A stretch of DNA of 64,000 bases from Acinetobacter sp. UBA3106 (GTDB taxonomy: Bacteria; Pseudomonadota; Gammaproteobacteria; Pseudomonadales; Moraxellaceae): contig DFAM01000010.1 of NCBI GenBank assembly GCA_002365595.1, forward strand, positions 124,001 to 188,000, in the 5' to 3' direction. The notes under the pieces are model-generated. The model was not told the DNA's origin and did no database searches. It saw only the letters and a program-made list of their open reading frames with translations. Shown in pieces: positions 50,801-59,651 of the stretch. Numbering within the stretch: the stretch's first letter is position 1; each line of letters begins with the position of its first letter. Made by a program: the position numbers and the translations under genes.

Positions 50801-53800
50801 TTATGCCATGATTTTGCGGATTTGGCGCGTCATAAAATTCTTAAAGTCATCTAGATAAGTAAAGATGACAGGAACAACGACCAGCGTTAACAATGTCGAG
50901 GTAATGACACCACCAATCACGGCATGCGCCATAGGTGCACTTTGTTCGCCACCTTCACCCAGGCCCAATGCCAGAGGAATCATCCCCATCACCATAGCAC
51001 TGGTGGTCATTAAAATAGGACGTAAACGGGTTTTACCGGCTTCAATAATTGCCTCATAACGATCTTCTCCACGATCCATGGCTTTTTTGATGAAGTCAAT
51101 CAACAGGATGGCATTCTTGGTCACCAAGCCCATCAGCATGATAATGCCAATAATAGAAAACAGGTTCATGGTGGAATTAAACAGGAATAAAGCCAGGAAT
51201 ACCCCAATCAGCGAGAGAGGAAGGGAAGCCATAATTGCTGCAGGGTGAATGAAGCTGTTAAATTGTGAACCCAGTACAATATAAATAAATACAATGGAAA
51301 GGGTAATGGCGGTTAAGGCATAACCTGCCGATTCTGCCATGTCTTTATTTGCACCTTGAGTCGCAAAACTATAGCCGGGCGGTAAATCAAAGTTATCTTG
51401 GATTTTTTTAATATCCCGACCAATATCTCCTGCAGGACGGCCGGCTGTATTGGCTTCGACCAGTACTTCACGGGCCAAATCACGACGGGTAATCTGCGAA
51501 GCTCCCAGGGTTTGGTCAAATGATGCCACGCTCGCTAGCGGTATTAAAATAGGCTGACCTGAAGCATCGGTTTTTTGTGAGTTAAGATAAAGATTTTGTA
51601 TATCACTTGGTAGGGTACGTTTGTTTTCAGTCAGGCGAAGATTGACATCATAGGTCTCGCCTTTTTCGTCTTGCCAGGTGGTGACGTCATCGCCTGCAAT
51701 TAAAGGGCGAATAACACTGGAAATTTGATTAACAGAAAGACCTAAATCACTGGCCAGAACACGATTGATATGCACAGCCAAGGTGGGTTTGGGCTCTTTA
51801 AGCGAGCTTTCCAGATCGACGATACCTTCGACTTTAGAAATTTCTGCAAGAAAGCGATCGGAGATTTTTTGCAGTTCGTTCAGATCGGTTCCTTTAATTG
51901 AAATCAAGATCGGCTTTTGTCCTCCAGAAACCGTTTCGTCTGCTGAAGCGACCGAAGTAATGGTAATACCCGCGACGCTTTGTAAACGCTGACGAAATTC
52001 GTTATTCAGTTGAGTCAGGGTTTTATCACGTTCCAGACGAGGAGTGACCTTAACCCGGATGCTGACATGGTTTTTGCCGCGATCGGTAACTCCATTAATA
52101 ATACTGTAAGTATTGCGTACCTCTGGATGCTGCCGAAGAATATTCTCTACTTGCAACAATTTGGCTTGAGAATATTCGAGTGATGCATCTACAGGTGTTT
52201 CAAATTTAATCCGAATTTCATTTTTATCTGGAACAGGAACAAATTCCGTACCAATCAGTTTAGATAAACCCAATGCACCAAAAAGTGAAGCTACGGCCAC
52301 CATCAAGGTTAAAATACGGAAGCGTAGCGCCAGTTTTAACAGCTTTTCATAATAATGGCTTAAATTATCCAGCTTGTTGGATATCCAGTTAAAGAATCGT
52401 TTGATTCTGCCGGGTTTTTTGTTTGGGTCATATTTTTCAGCCCAATGTGCAGAAAGCATGGGATCGAGGGTAAAGCTGACAAACATAGAAATTAATACAG
52501 CAGCGCTGACCGTTACCCCAAATTGATAGAAGAATTTACCGATAATACCGCCCATAAACGCAACCGGTAAAAAGACCGCAACAATCGTCAGCGTGGTGGC
52601 TAGAACCGCAAGCCCGATTTCTTTGGTTCCATCGAGTGCTGCTGAAACCGCATCTTTACCCATATCGGCATGACGGACAATATTTTCCCGCACCACAATG
52701 GCATCATCAATCAAGAGACCAATACTTAAGGAAAGTGCCAGCAAGGTCATCATGTTGATGGTAAAGCCAAAAGCCCAAATAAAAGTCAGGGTACCGAGCA
52801 GGGAAATTGGTAAGGTCAGGCCGGTAATTGCGGTAGAGCGGAATGAACCTAAAAATAGCAACACAATCAGAACTGCGAGCACTGCGCCTTCAATAATGGT
52901 ACGTGCCACATCTTTAATACTGCCACGAATACCTCTGGAACTATCGACTGCAACTTTTGCCACCGTGCCTTTAGGTAGCTGTTTCTCGATTTTTGCCATG
53001 GCTTTATAGCTGGCATTGACCACATCAATCACATTGGAGTCGGAACTGCGCAAAATATCAATGGCGACTGCAGCTTTCCCATTTAAATAAGCACTGGATT
53101 CAAAGTCGGCTTGACCATCTTCAATACTCGCCACCTGTTTCAGGTAAATGGGTGCTCCATTTTTATTGGCAATAATCAGATCACCAAACGATTGCGGATG
53201 AAGCACTTTGGATTTGATTTCCACCACCAGCTCGGACGTAGGCTGTTTTAAGGTGCCTCCCGGAACTTCAATATTTTCACCTTTCAAGGTATTGATGACC
53301 TTGTCTACACCAATGCCAAAACTTTGTAATTTTTGCGGATCGACCTCAATACGAATCTGGCGCTGTGCGTCACCCAGCAAATTCACTGTACCCACGCCCG
53401 GTACAGTGCGGAGTTGCGGAACAATCCGCTGGCTTAAATAGGAGCTTAAATCCCGCAGACTCATGTTGTCTGATTCAAATACAATCGACATCACCGCATT
53501 GGCGGTCGGATCGTAACGCTCAACAACAGGATCTTGAATTTCATCACGAAACTGGGCAGTAACAGGAGAGATCTTGTCGCGAATATCTTGTGCTGCAACT
53601 GCAGAAGAGACATCCAGATTAAATTCGACAATAATGGTCGAAAGCCCTTCACTAGACTGGGAAATAATCTGTTTTAAACCTGAAATGGTGTTGATCTGGT
53701 CTTCCATTTTTTTGGTAATTTCAGATTCAATGGTTTCAGGAGAGGCACCCGGATAAGAGGTATAGACCACAACAAATGGAAAATCGACATCGGGAAATTC

Positions 53801-53905
53801 TTCTACGCCCATCCGTTGCCAAGATGCCAGCCCCAGTACCAGTAAACACAGCATCATCATGATGGTGAAAACAGGATATTTAACACTAATTCGGGTAAAC
53901 CACAT
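50801..53905 (-). CDS. RND efflux permease, HAE1/AcrB type
   Basis: A 1034-residue inner-membrane proton antiporter of the resistance-nodulation-division family, with the usual two repeats of six helices and large periplasmic loops. The first helix and hairpin (SVKYPVFTIMMMLCLLVL, YPGASPETIESEI) are typical, and helix 4 has the proton-relay pair in LLIDDAIVVRENI. The C-terminal repeat includes LMGLVTKNAILLIDFI. The absence of CzcA-type metal motifs and the presence of a lipoprotein adaptor point to organic substrates. The adaptor gene is 26 bases upstream; no outer-membrane channel gene is adjacent, so a shared TolC-like protein is likely. Confidence 0.93.
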   Translation of the reverse strand: MWFTRISVKYPVFTIMMMLCLLVLGLASWQRMGVEEFPDVDFPFVVVYTSYPGASPETIESEITKKMEDQINTISGLKQIISQSSEGLSTIIVEFNLDVSSAVAAQDIRDKISPVTAQFRDEIQDPVVERYDPTANAVMSIVFESDNMSLRDLSSYLSQRIVPQLRTVPGVGTVNLLGDAQRQIRIEVDPQKLQSFGIGVDKVINTLKGENIEVPGGTLKQPTSELVVEIKSKVLHPQSFGDLIIANKNGAPIYLKQVASIEDGQADFESSAYLNGKAAVAIDILRSSDSNVIDVVNASYKAMAKIEKQLPKGTVAKVAVDSSRGIRGSIKDVARTIIEGAVLAVLIVLLFLGSFRSTAITGLTLPISLLGTLTFIWAFGFTINMMTLLALSLSIGLLIDDAIVVRENIVRHADMGKDAVSAALDGTKEIGLAVLATTLTIVAVFLPVAFMGGIIGKFFYQFGVTVSAAVLISMFVSFTLDPMLSAHWAEKYDPNKKPGRIKRFFNWISNKLDNLSHYYEKLLKLALRFRILTLMVAVASLFGALGLSKLIGTEFVPVPDKNEIRIKFETPVDASLEYSQAKLLQVENILRQHPEVRNTYSIINGVTDRGKNHVSIRVKVTPRLERDKTLTQLNNEFRQRLQSVAGITITSVASADETVSGGQKPILISIKGTDLNELQKISDRFLAEISKVEGIVDLESSLKEPKPTLAVHINRVLASDLGLSVNQISSVIRPLIAGDDVTTWQDEKGETYDVNLRLTENKRTLPSDIQNLYLNSQKTDASGQPILIPLASVASFDQTLGASQITRRDLAREVLVEANTAGRPAGDIGRDIKKIQDNFDLPPGYSFATQGANKDMAESAGYALTAITLSIVFIYIVLGSQFNSFIHPAAIMASLPLSLIGVFLALFLFNSTMNLFSIIGIIMLMGLVTKNAILLIDFIKKAMDRGEDRYEAIIEAGKTRLRPILMTTSAMVMGMIPLALGLGEGGEQSAPMAHAVIGGVITSTLLTLVVVPVIFTYLDDFKNFMTRQIRKIMA

Positions 53906-53931
53906 AAGAACAATCCTGTACTTATTTTTTA

Positions 53932-55056
53932 TTATTTATTGATGATGACCGCTTGATGAATGTCCTGGTCATTAAATTTAATACGGCTAATCTGGTCGGT
54001 GTTTTGCAATCCTTGGACGACGGCCAAATTGTCCCGATAGCGTTGTTCCAAAATTACCAGATTTACTTTTTCAATTTTATTCTGGCGAATTACCCATACA
54101 TAAGGCTTATCTTTGGGATTCTGGATCACATCGAATGGTATGAGCTGGCCTGAAACCTGAGTTGAAGCAAGAATATTGCCTTCCACAAAAGAACCGATAC
54201 TGAGTGAATTAATGGTTTCATTCGGTCTGGCAAAAAATTCAATCTGCCGGCTGGCAGGATCAGCAATAGGAGAGACTCGGGATAAAACAGCAGTCAGCTG
54301 AGCTGGATTACCTTGAATGGTGTATTCAATACGTTGTCCAACTTTTAATGCGGACTGCATGTCACTTGGTAATTTGGCCTGAATTTCCAGTTGACTTGGA
54401 TCCACGATTTCAAACAGGGTTTGTCCAGCAGCAACAGTTTGCCCTGCATCGACCTGGCGCTGGGTAATTACTCCGGAAATTGGACTATAAATGGTTCCTT
54501 CACGCTCGGCTTTTTGAGCAATATTCACATTTGCCTGCTGTGCACGTGCATTTTCCAGTTGCGCCTGATAGTCAACATTGGCCTGTTCATATTCCACTTT
54601 GGAAATAAAGCCTTTATCCAATAAGCGTTTCTTGCGCTGCATCATATTTTTAGCCAGATTGGCCTGAGCTTGTGCTGCTGACAAATTGGCCTGAGCTTGC
54701 GCTAAACGTGCTGCATTGTCCTGATTATTCAGGCGAACCAGCACTTGACCTTTGGAGACCGCTTGCCCGACCTGTACATAGACCTGGGTTGCAGTGGCAG
54801 TGACTTGTGCCTGAATGCTACTCTGATTGACAGCACGAATTGTTCCGGTAAAAGCACTTTTGGCGATAGAGGTTCCATCTTTGACTGAAACTAAATCTTT
54901 TTGAATTAATTCGATTTTTGTTTTTGTTTCTACAGGTTGTTCTATTTCATCTTTTTGGCAGGCCGTCAGCAATAAGCTTAAACAGAGAATGCTACCGGTC
55001 AAATAAGAGGGCTGATCACTGAATTTAGATTTTTTTGTATGCTGTCCAGGTAGCAT
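53932..55056 (-). CDS. RND periplasmic adaptor lipoprotein
   Basis: A 374-residue membrane fusion protein. A lipobox (LLLTAC, Cys near residue 33) marks it as a lipoprotein. Lipoyl halves (NQSSIQAQVTATATQVYVQV; GTIYSPISGVITQRQVDAGQ) bracket an Ala/Gln-rich coiled-coil hairpin with LLDKGFISKVEYEQANVD, then beta-barrel and membrane-proximal domains. It is the first gene of the operon with the permease. The N-terminal 20 residues before the lipoprotein signal are unusually polar; a later start cannot be excluded. Confidence 0.92.
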   Translation of the reverse strand: MLPGQHTKKSKFSDQPSYLTGSILCLSLLLTACQKDEIEQPVETKTKIELIQKDLVSVKDGTSIAKSAFTGTIRAVNQSSIQAQVTATATQVYVQVGQAVSKGQVLVRLNNQDNAARLAQAQANLSAAQAQANLAKNMMQRKKRLLDKGFISKVEYEQANVDYQAQLENARAQQANVNIAQKAEREGTIYSPISGVITQRQVDAGQTVAAGQTLFEIVDPSQLEIQAKLPSDMQSALKVGQRIEYTIQGNPAQLTAVLSRVSPIADPASRQIEFFARPNETINSLSIGSFVEGNILASTQVSGQLIPFDVIQNPKDKPYVWVIRQNKIEKVNLVILEQRYRDNLAVVQGLQNTDQISRIKFNDQDIHQAVIINK

Positions 55057-55117
55057 GTAGCTTCATCCTTTTTATTTATTGTGGCTTAAATTAAGCGCTC
55101 AACAGAACAAATGCAAT

Positions 55118-55762
55118 TTATTCAAGCGCTTTTAAGCGAGCGATAATATTGTCGTATTCTGCTTGGGTATTTCGATAGCTAATTTGTAACGATTGAATCA
55201 TGTCTTTTTTTGCTTCAATGTTCTTTTGATTGTTCTCGATATTATTTTTCAAACTGCTGGGAATACTTTCGCCTTTGCGTAAATGCTCAATCTGCTGGCG
55301 TTTAAAATAGATCCGGTCATTTTGTAATTGTTTTAATTGGTCTTGCTGGAAAGCGATCTGTTTTTTGATATTAACCAGTATGTCATTGCGTTTGATGACG
55401 GCAACCTGGCTACTGCTATAGGCCTTTTTAAGTTTTAAGTTTTCTGCCTGCTGTTTGGCCTGGGCGGCACGTTGGGGAGCCTGTTTAATATCCGCTTCAC
55501 TGTTGTAGGCACGATTACGCCGGATCACCTGCATGTTCTGATCCAAAGCCTCATAACCATGGCGAATATGGTTGGGTGTGACATTGGTACTGATATTGGC
55601 TATCCCTTTGCTGTCATAGTAGCGATACCATGTGGCTTTAGGGGGTAAATCTTGAGCAAATAGTGTGGTTGCTTTAAAAATGATCAAAATAAAAAAAATG
55701 AATCTGATGGTCATTTTTTTTTGTGCAATGAAAGCGAGTTTGTATTTAAACTGACTTTGCAT
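55118..55762 (-). CDS. DUF4124-like exported protein with coiled coil
   Basis: A 214-residue protein with an N-terminal hydrophobic segment (IRFIFFILIIFKATTLFA, about 18-36) as signal peptide or anchor. A DUF4124-like small domain follows (ATWYRYYDSKGIANISTNV), recognised by W/Y-x-x-x-D-x-x-G, then a long Gln/Lys/Asn-rich coiled coil to the end. Such proteins are periplasmic with unknown function. ATG 55762 has GGGGGTTACA ahead; ATG 55714 is a possible alternative. It is separated from the adaptor gene by 61 bases and faces pilG divergently. Confidence 0.7.
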   Translation of the reverse strand: MQSQFKYKLAFIAQKKMTIRFIFFILIIFKATTLFAQDLPPKATWYRYYDSKGIANISTNVTPNHIRHGYEALDQNMQVIRRNRAYNSEADIKQAPQRAAQAKQQAENLKLKKAYSSSQVAVIKRNDILVNIKKQIAFQQDQLKQLQNDRIYFKRQQIEHLRKGESIPSSLKNNIENNQKNIEAKKDMIQSLQISYRNTQAEYDNIIARLKALE

Positions 55763-56042
55763 TGTAACCCCCGAATAAAAGTAGATTAAATTACTTATTT
55801 TGAAAGTAATAAATAAGCTATATTAGTCGTAAAATGAGCAATAAAAAACCTTTCTACGTCAAAAAAAATTCATTGGTCGGTAGAAAGTGTGAAGTCGTTA
55901 CTAAAAACAAAAGAAAATGAGCCTTTGTGTGTAAAATGTTCATTGGAAATGCAAGTAAAGATATGTTAAAAATGTTTGGAACTTGTAATAAAACTTTCGA
56001 CTAAAATTGTTTGTACATTCTAAAAATGGGAAGGGTCATTAA

Positions 56043-56426
56043 ATGGACGATAAATTCCAAAATCTAAAAGTCATGGTGATTGATGATTCAAAAACCATTC
56101 GTCGTACAGCAGAAACATTACTACAACGTGAAGGTTGTGAAGTCGTGACCGCAGTAGATGGTTTTGAGGCTTTGGCAAAAATTGCTGAAGCCAATCCAGA
56201 TATCGTCTTTGTCGATATTATGATGCCACGTTTGGACGGTTACCAAACTTGTGCACTTATCAAGAATTCGCAAAATTATCAAAATATTCCAGTCATTATG
56301 CTGTCAAGTAAAGATGGTTTATTTGATCAGGCAAAAGGTCGTGTTGTTGGTTCGGATGAGTATTTAACTAAACCCTTTAGTAAAGATGAATTGTTAAACG
56401 CAATCCGTAATCACGTAACAGCATAA
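56043..56426 (+). CDS. pilG: Twitching-motility response regulator PilG
   Basis: A 127-residue single-domain receiver. The acid pocket is Asp14-Asp15 (VIDDSKTIRR), the phosphoacceptor is Asp58 (FVDIMMPRLDG) and the Lys is in YLTKPFSKDE. In Pseudomonas, PilG and PilH receive phosphate from ChpA and control type IV pilus extension, retraction and cAMP. It is the first gene of pilGHIJ-chpA. GGGAAGGGTCATTA precedes the ATG. Confidence 0.96.
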   Translation: MDDKFQNLKVMVIDDSKTIRRTAETLLQREGCEVVTAVDGFEALAKIAEANPDIVFVDIMMPRLDGYQTCALIKNSQNYQNIPVIMLSSKDGLFDQAKGRVVGSDEYLTKPFSKDELLNAIRNHVTA

Positions 56427-56449
56427 GTTTTATTTTATTGGGGAAAAGC

Positions 56450-56818
56450 ATGTCACGTATCCTTATCGTTGATGATTCACCGACAGAAACATTTCGTTTT
56501 AAAGAAATTTTAACCAAGCATGGCTTCGATGTTATCGAGGCGGCAAATGGTGCTGATGGTGTCACAATGGCACAAGCAGAACTGCCAGATCTTGTGCTAA
56601 TGGATGTGGTAATGCCAGGGGTAAACGGTTTCCAGGCGACACGTCAAATTGCACGTGGTGCTACGACAAAACACATTCCGATTGTGATTGTCAGTACCAA
56701 GGATCAGGCAACAGACCGCGTTTGGGGAAAACGGCAGGGGGCAAGTGATTACTTGACCAAGCCTATTGATGAACAACAATTAATTGATGTGATTAAACAA
56801 CACCTCAATGCAGGATAA
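56450..56818 (+). CDS. pilH: Twitching-motility response regulator PilH
   Basis: A 122-residue CheY-like receiver with Asp8-Asp9 (LIVDDSPTET), phosphoacceptor Asp52 (LVLMDVVMPGVNG) and the Lys of YLTKPIDEQQ. PilH is known to favour pilus retraction or act as a phosphate sink. An in-frame TTG four codons upstream is less likely than the ATG at MSRILIVDD, which has GGGGAAAAGC ahead. It lies 23 bases after pilG and 5 bases before pilI. Confidence 0.96.
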   Translation: MSRILIVDDSPTETFRFKEILTKHGFDVIEAANGADGVTMAQAELPDLVLMDVVMPGVNGFQATRQIARGATTKHIPIVIVSTKDQATDRVWGKRQGASDYLTKPIDEQQLIDVIKQHLNAG

Positions 56819-56823
56819 GCTCT

Positions 56824-57360
56824 ATGGCAGCTAACGGATTTATCGAATTACTTCGGATTGCTAAACGTGGTAACAAAAACTACGTTTCAACTGAAAATGA
56901 AGTAAACCGATGGTCAGGCATTGCTTTTGAGATGATGGGGCAATATTTTGTTGCCCCTTTGGGTGAAGTATCTGAAGTGATATATCCCCCAAAATATACG
57001 CCGGTTCCAAATACCCAGCCATGGGTAGTGGGATTGGCTAATATTCGGGGACGCTTACTTTCAGTCGCTGATTTGGCGCATTATATTTCGGGGCATCGAA
57101 GTCAGTTTTCACCGACTCAAAAAGTATTGTGTATTAGTCACAATGACCATTATGTCGGTTTGGTGGTAGATCAGGTTTTGGGGATCCAACACTTTAACAA
57201 GAAAAGTTTCTTTTCTAAACACGGCGAATTAGACAGCAATTTACAAGAATATTGTCAGGGATATTTTTATCAACATAATCAACACTGGCATGTTTTCTTA
57301 TTTAGTCGTTTATTGCAAAACCCAAAATACATGAATGCCTCTATAAAATTTATAAATTAA
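56824..57360 (+). CDS. pilI: CheW-like adaptor PilI
   Basis: A 178-residue CheW-domain protein coupling the PilJ receptor to the ChpA kinase. Typical CheW features are FVAPLGEVSEVIYPPKYTPV, WVVGLANIRGRLLSVADLAH and VGLVVDQVLG. AGGATAAGCTCT precedes the ATG. It lies within the pilGHIJ-chpA operon. Confidence 0.95.
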   Translation: MAANGFIELLRIAKRGNKNYVSTENEVNRWSGIAFEMMGQYFVAPLGEVSEVIYPPKYTPVPNTQPWVVGLANIRGRLLSVADLAHYISGHRSQFSPTQKVLCISHNDHYVGLVVDQVLGIQHFNKKSFFSKHGELDSNLQEYCQGYFYQHNQHWHVFLFSRLLQNPKYMNASIKFIN

Positions 57361-57405
57361 TAGTCGCAAGCTAAAGAATGATAGCGCAACTCGGGGAGAA
57401 GCTGG

Positions 57406-59478
57406 ATGGGCTTTAAACTTAAAAAGAAGAATACAAGTGAAAGTACCGGCCGTAAGGGCGGGAATGCTTTATTAGCAAAGATTCAATCACAGACAGAGCA
57501 ATTATCACGTGTATTTGGTGACAGTGAAAAGTCCAAACCATTAATTTTGGGCGCAGCATTCTGTCTGACCGTAGCACTATTCCTGTTGTTGTACCTATTC
57601 TATAGTGTGCCGCGTAACAACGAATTGACACGTAGTGTGGGTGATTTGCGTCTATTATCACAAACCATTTCACGTCAGGCCACTGATGCAACAGCCTCAG
57701 GAACCAAAGAGTCAATTGATAAACTTTTGCAATCACAAAAAGAATTTGCTGAAAACCTGGAAACGGTAAACGATATTCATCCACGTACAGATGCACTGGT
57801 TGAAGTGGAAAAGCAGTGGAAAACGGTATCAGAAGGGATTGATTTAATTTCTTCTCAACAACAAATGATTAACAAGCTTTACGATACCAACATTGCAATC
57901 GGCGAATCGATTCCCGGAATTCAGGCAGAATACAACCTGATGGTTGACCAAATGGCACGTCAAAATGTGCCGAGTAACCAGGTCGTTATTGCAAAAAACC
58001 AGGTATTCATTGCAGAACGTATCTTACGTTCAATTAGTTCGGTACTTACGGGTAGCGATAACTCGCGTGAATCTGCGGATGACTTCAGTGCCGATACTGA
58101 AACCTTTGGTTCTTATCTCAATGCACAGCTCAATGGTAGTGCAGAACTGGGTGTGGAACGTATTAGTGATCCAGCATTACGTGAATCACTGGAAGGGATT
58201 AAAAGCGAATACGATGATGTATTGAAATCTGCTTCTGCAACGATTCTTAAAAACTCGGCTCAGATTGTAAAAGTCCGTCAAGCTTCTGCTTCAATTTTTG
58301 CCCAGTCAGATGAGCTGTTAGAAAGCCTGAATAAGTTATCAGGTGGTTCAAGCTTAGCTATTGCACTTCCTGCATTGCTTTTAATTCTGTGTCTGGTTGG
58401 TTTCTTGTTTACGGTATTTAAATTACTTGCTTTACGTGGCCAGTCAGATAAACAGCGTGTGGCAAGCTTGCAAGAAGAATATGACCGTAACCAAAACGCG
58501 ATTTTACGTTTACTGGATGAAATTGCCGACTTGGCAGATGGTGACTTGCGTTCATACGCAACAGTATCTGAAGACTTTACCGGTGCCATTGCCGACTCGA
58601 TTAACTTTGCGATTGACCAGTTACGTGACTTGGTATCGCGTATTACTGAAACTTCACAAGAAGTTGCGCAATATACCGCGAACACGCAGGGCATTACCAA
58701 CCAGCTGGCTGAAGCATCAGAACACCAAGCGCAAGAAATTGCCGGTGCATCTGCCGCGATTAATGAAATGGCAATGTCTATTGACCAGGTATCTTCAAAT
58801 GCCGAAGAGTCAGCGGTGGTTGCGGAACGTTCGGTACAAATCGCTGCCAATGGTGCAGACGTTGTAAACCGTTCTATTGAAGGTATGGATACCATTCGTG
58901 AGCAGATTCAGGAAACCTCTAAACGTATTAAACGTCTGGGTGAATCTTCTCAGGAAATTGGTAACATCGTTGCCTTGATTAACGATATTGCCGACCAAAC
59001 CAACATCCTGGCATTAAACGCTGCAATTCAGGCATCGATGGCAGGTGAAGCAGGTCGTGGTTTCGCCGTGGTAGCCGATGAAGTACAGCGTCTTGCGGAA
59101 CGTTCAGCATCTGCAACCAAACAGATTGAAGGCTTGGTAAAAACCATTCAAACGGATACCAATGAAGCGGTTATTTCGATGGAACAAACCACTTCGGAAG
59201 TTGTACGCGGTGCGAACTTGTCTAAAGATGCCGGTGTGGCACTGGATGAAATTCAAAGTGTATCCAGCAACCTGGCGAAATTGATTGCAAACATTTCTGA
59301 TGCTGCAAAACTTCAGTCAGCTTCTGCAGGTCATATTGCAACCACGATGAATGTTGTACAGGAAATTACCTCTCAAACCACAACTGCAACATTCGATACA
59401 GCACGTTCAGTATCTGAATTGGCAAATATGGCCGAATCGTTACGTGAGTCTGTAACTGACTTTAAATTACCGGACTAA
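57406..59478 (+). CDS. pilJ: Methyl-accepting chemotaxis protein PilJ
   Basis: A 690-residue receptor of the type IV pilus chemosensory system. A cytoplasmic start of about 45 residues precedes transmembrane helix 1 (about 46-66). Then come a periplasmic PilJ sensor domain (about 67-310), transmembrane helix 2 (about 313-340), a HAMP-like linker and a signalling hairpin. The receptor tip (QTNILALNAAIQASMAGEAG followed by RGFAVVADEVQRLAER) is fully conserved. In Pseudomonas, PilJ senses pilus tension or major pilin. It precedes chpA by 173 bases that contain a hairpin. Confidence 0.96.
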   Translation: MGFKLKKKNTSESTGRKGGNALLAKIQSQTEQLSRVFGDSEKSKPLILGAAFCLTVALFLLLYLFYSVPRNNELTRSVGDLRLLSQTISRQATDATASGTKESIDKLLQSQKEFAENLETVNDIHPRTDALVEVEKQWKTVSEGIDLISSQQQMINKLYDTNIAIGESIPGIQAEYNLMVDQMARQNVPSNQVVIAKNQVFIAERILRSISSVLTGSDNSRESADDFSADTETFGSYLNAQLNGSAELGVERISDPALRESLEGIKSEYDDVLKSASATILKNSAQIVKVRQASASIFAQSDELLESLNKLSGGSSLAIALPALLLILCLVGFLFTVFKLLALRGQSDKQRVASLQEEYDRNQNAILRLLDEIADLADGDLRSYATVSEDFTGAIADSINFAIDQLRDLVSRITETSQEVAQYTANTQGITNQLAEASEHQAQEIAGASAAINEMAMSIDQVSSNAEESAVVAERSVQIAANGADVVNRSIEGMDTIREQIQETSKRIKRLGESSQEIGNIVALINDIADQTNILALNAAIQASMAGEAGRGFAVVADEVQRLAERSASATKQIEGLVKTIQTDTNEAVISMEQTTSEVVRGANLSKDAGVALDEIQSVSSNLAKLIANISDAAKLQSASAGHIATTMNVVQEITSQTTTATFDTARSVSELANMAESLRESVTDFKLPD

Positions 59479-59500
59479 GGTAATACGCAAGCTTTGGGGT

Positions 59501-59530
59501 GATATGCCTTACTTTAGGGTAGGGCATATC
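59501..59530. repeat. Hairpin in the pilJ-chpA gap
   Basis: GATATGCC and GGCATATC, with inner TAC/GTA, form a stem of about 11 bp. No U tract follows, so it is more likely an mRNA-stabilising or processing hairpin than a terminator. Confidence 0.6.
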
Positions 59531-59651
59531 AATAAATCACAGATAAAGCATCGGCAAGATGAACTTAACCTCAAAGTTAGGTCTCGCGTGATAGTGACAA
59601 TTAAGTTTGAGCACCCTTCTTGGTGGCAGATAAACGTAAGAAGCCTAAGCT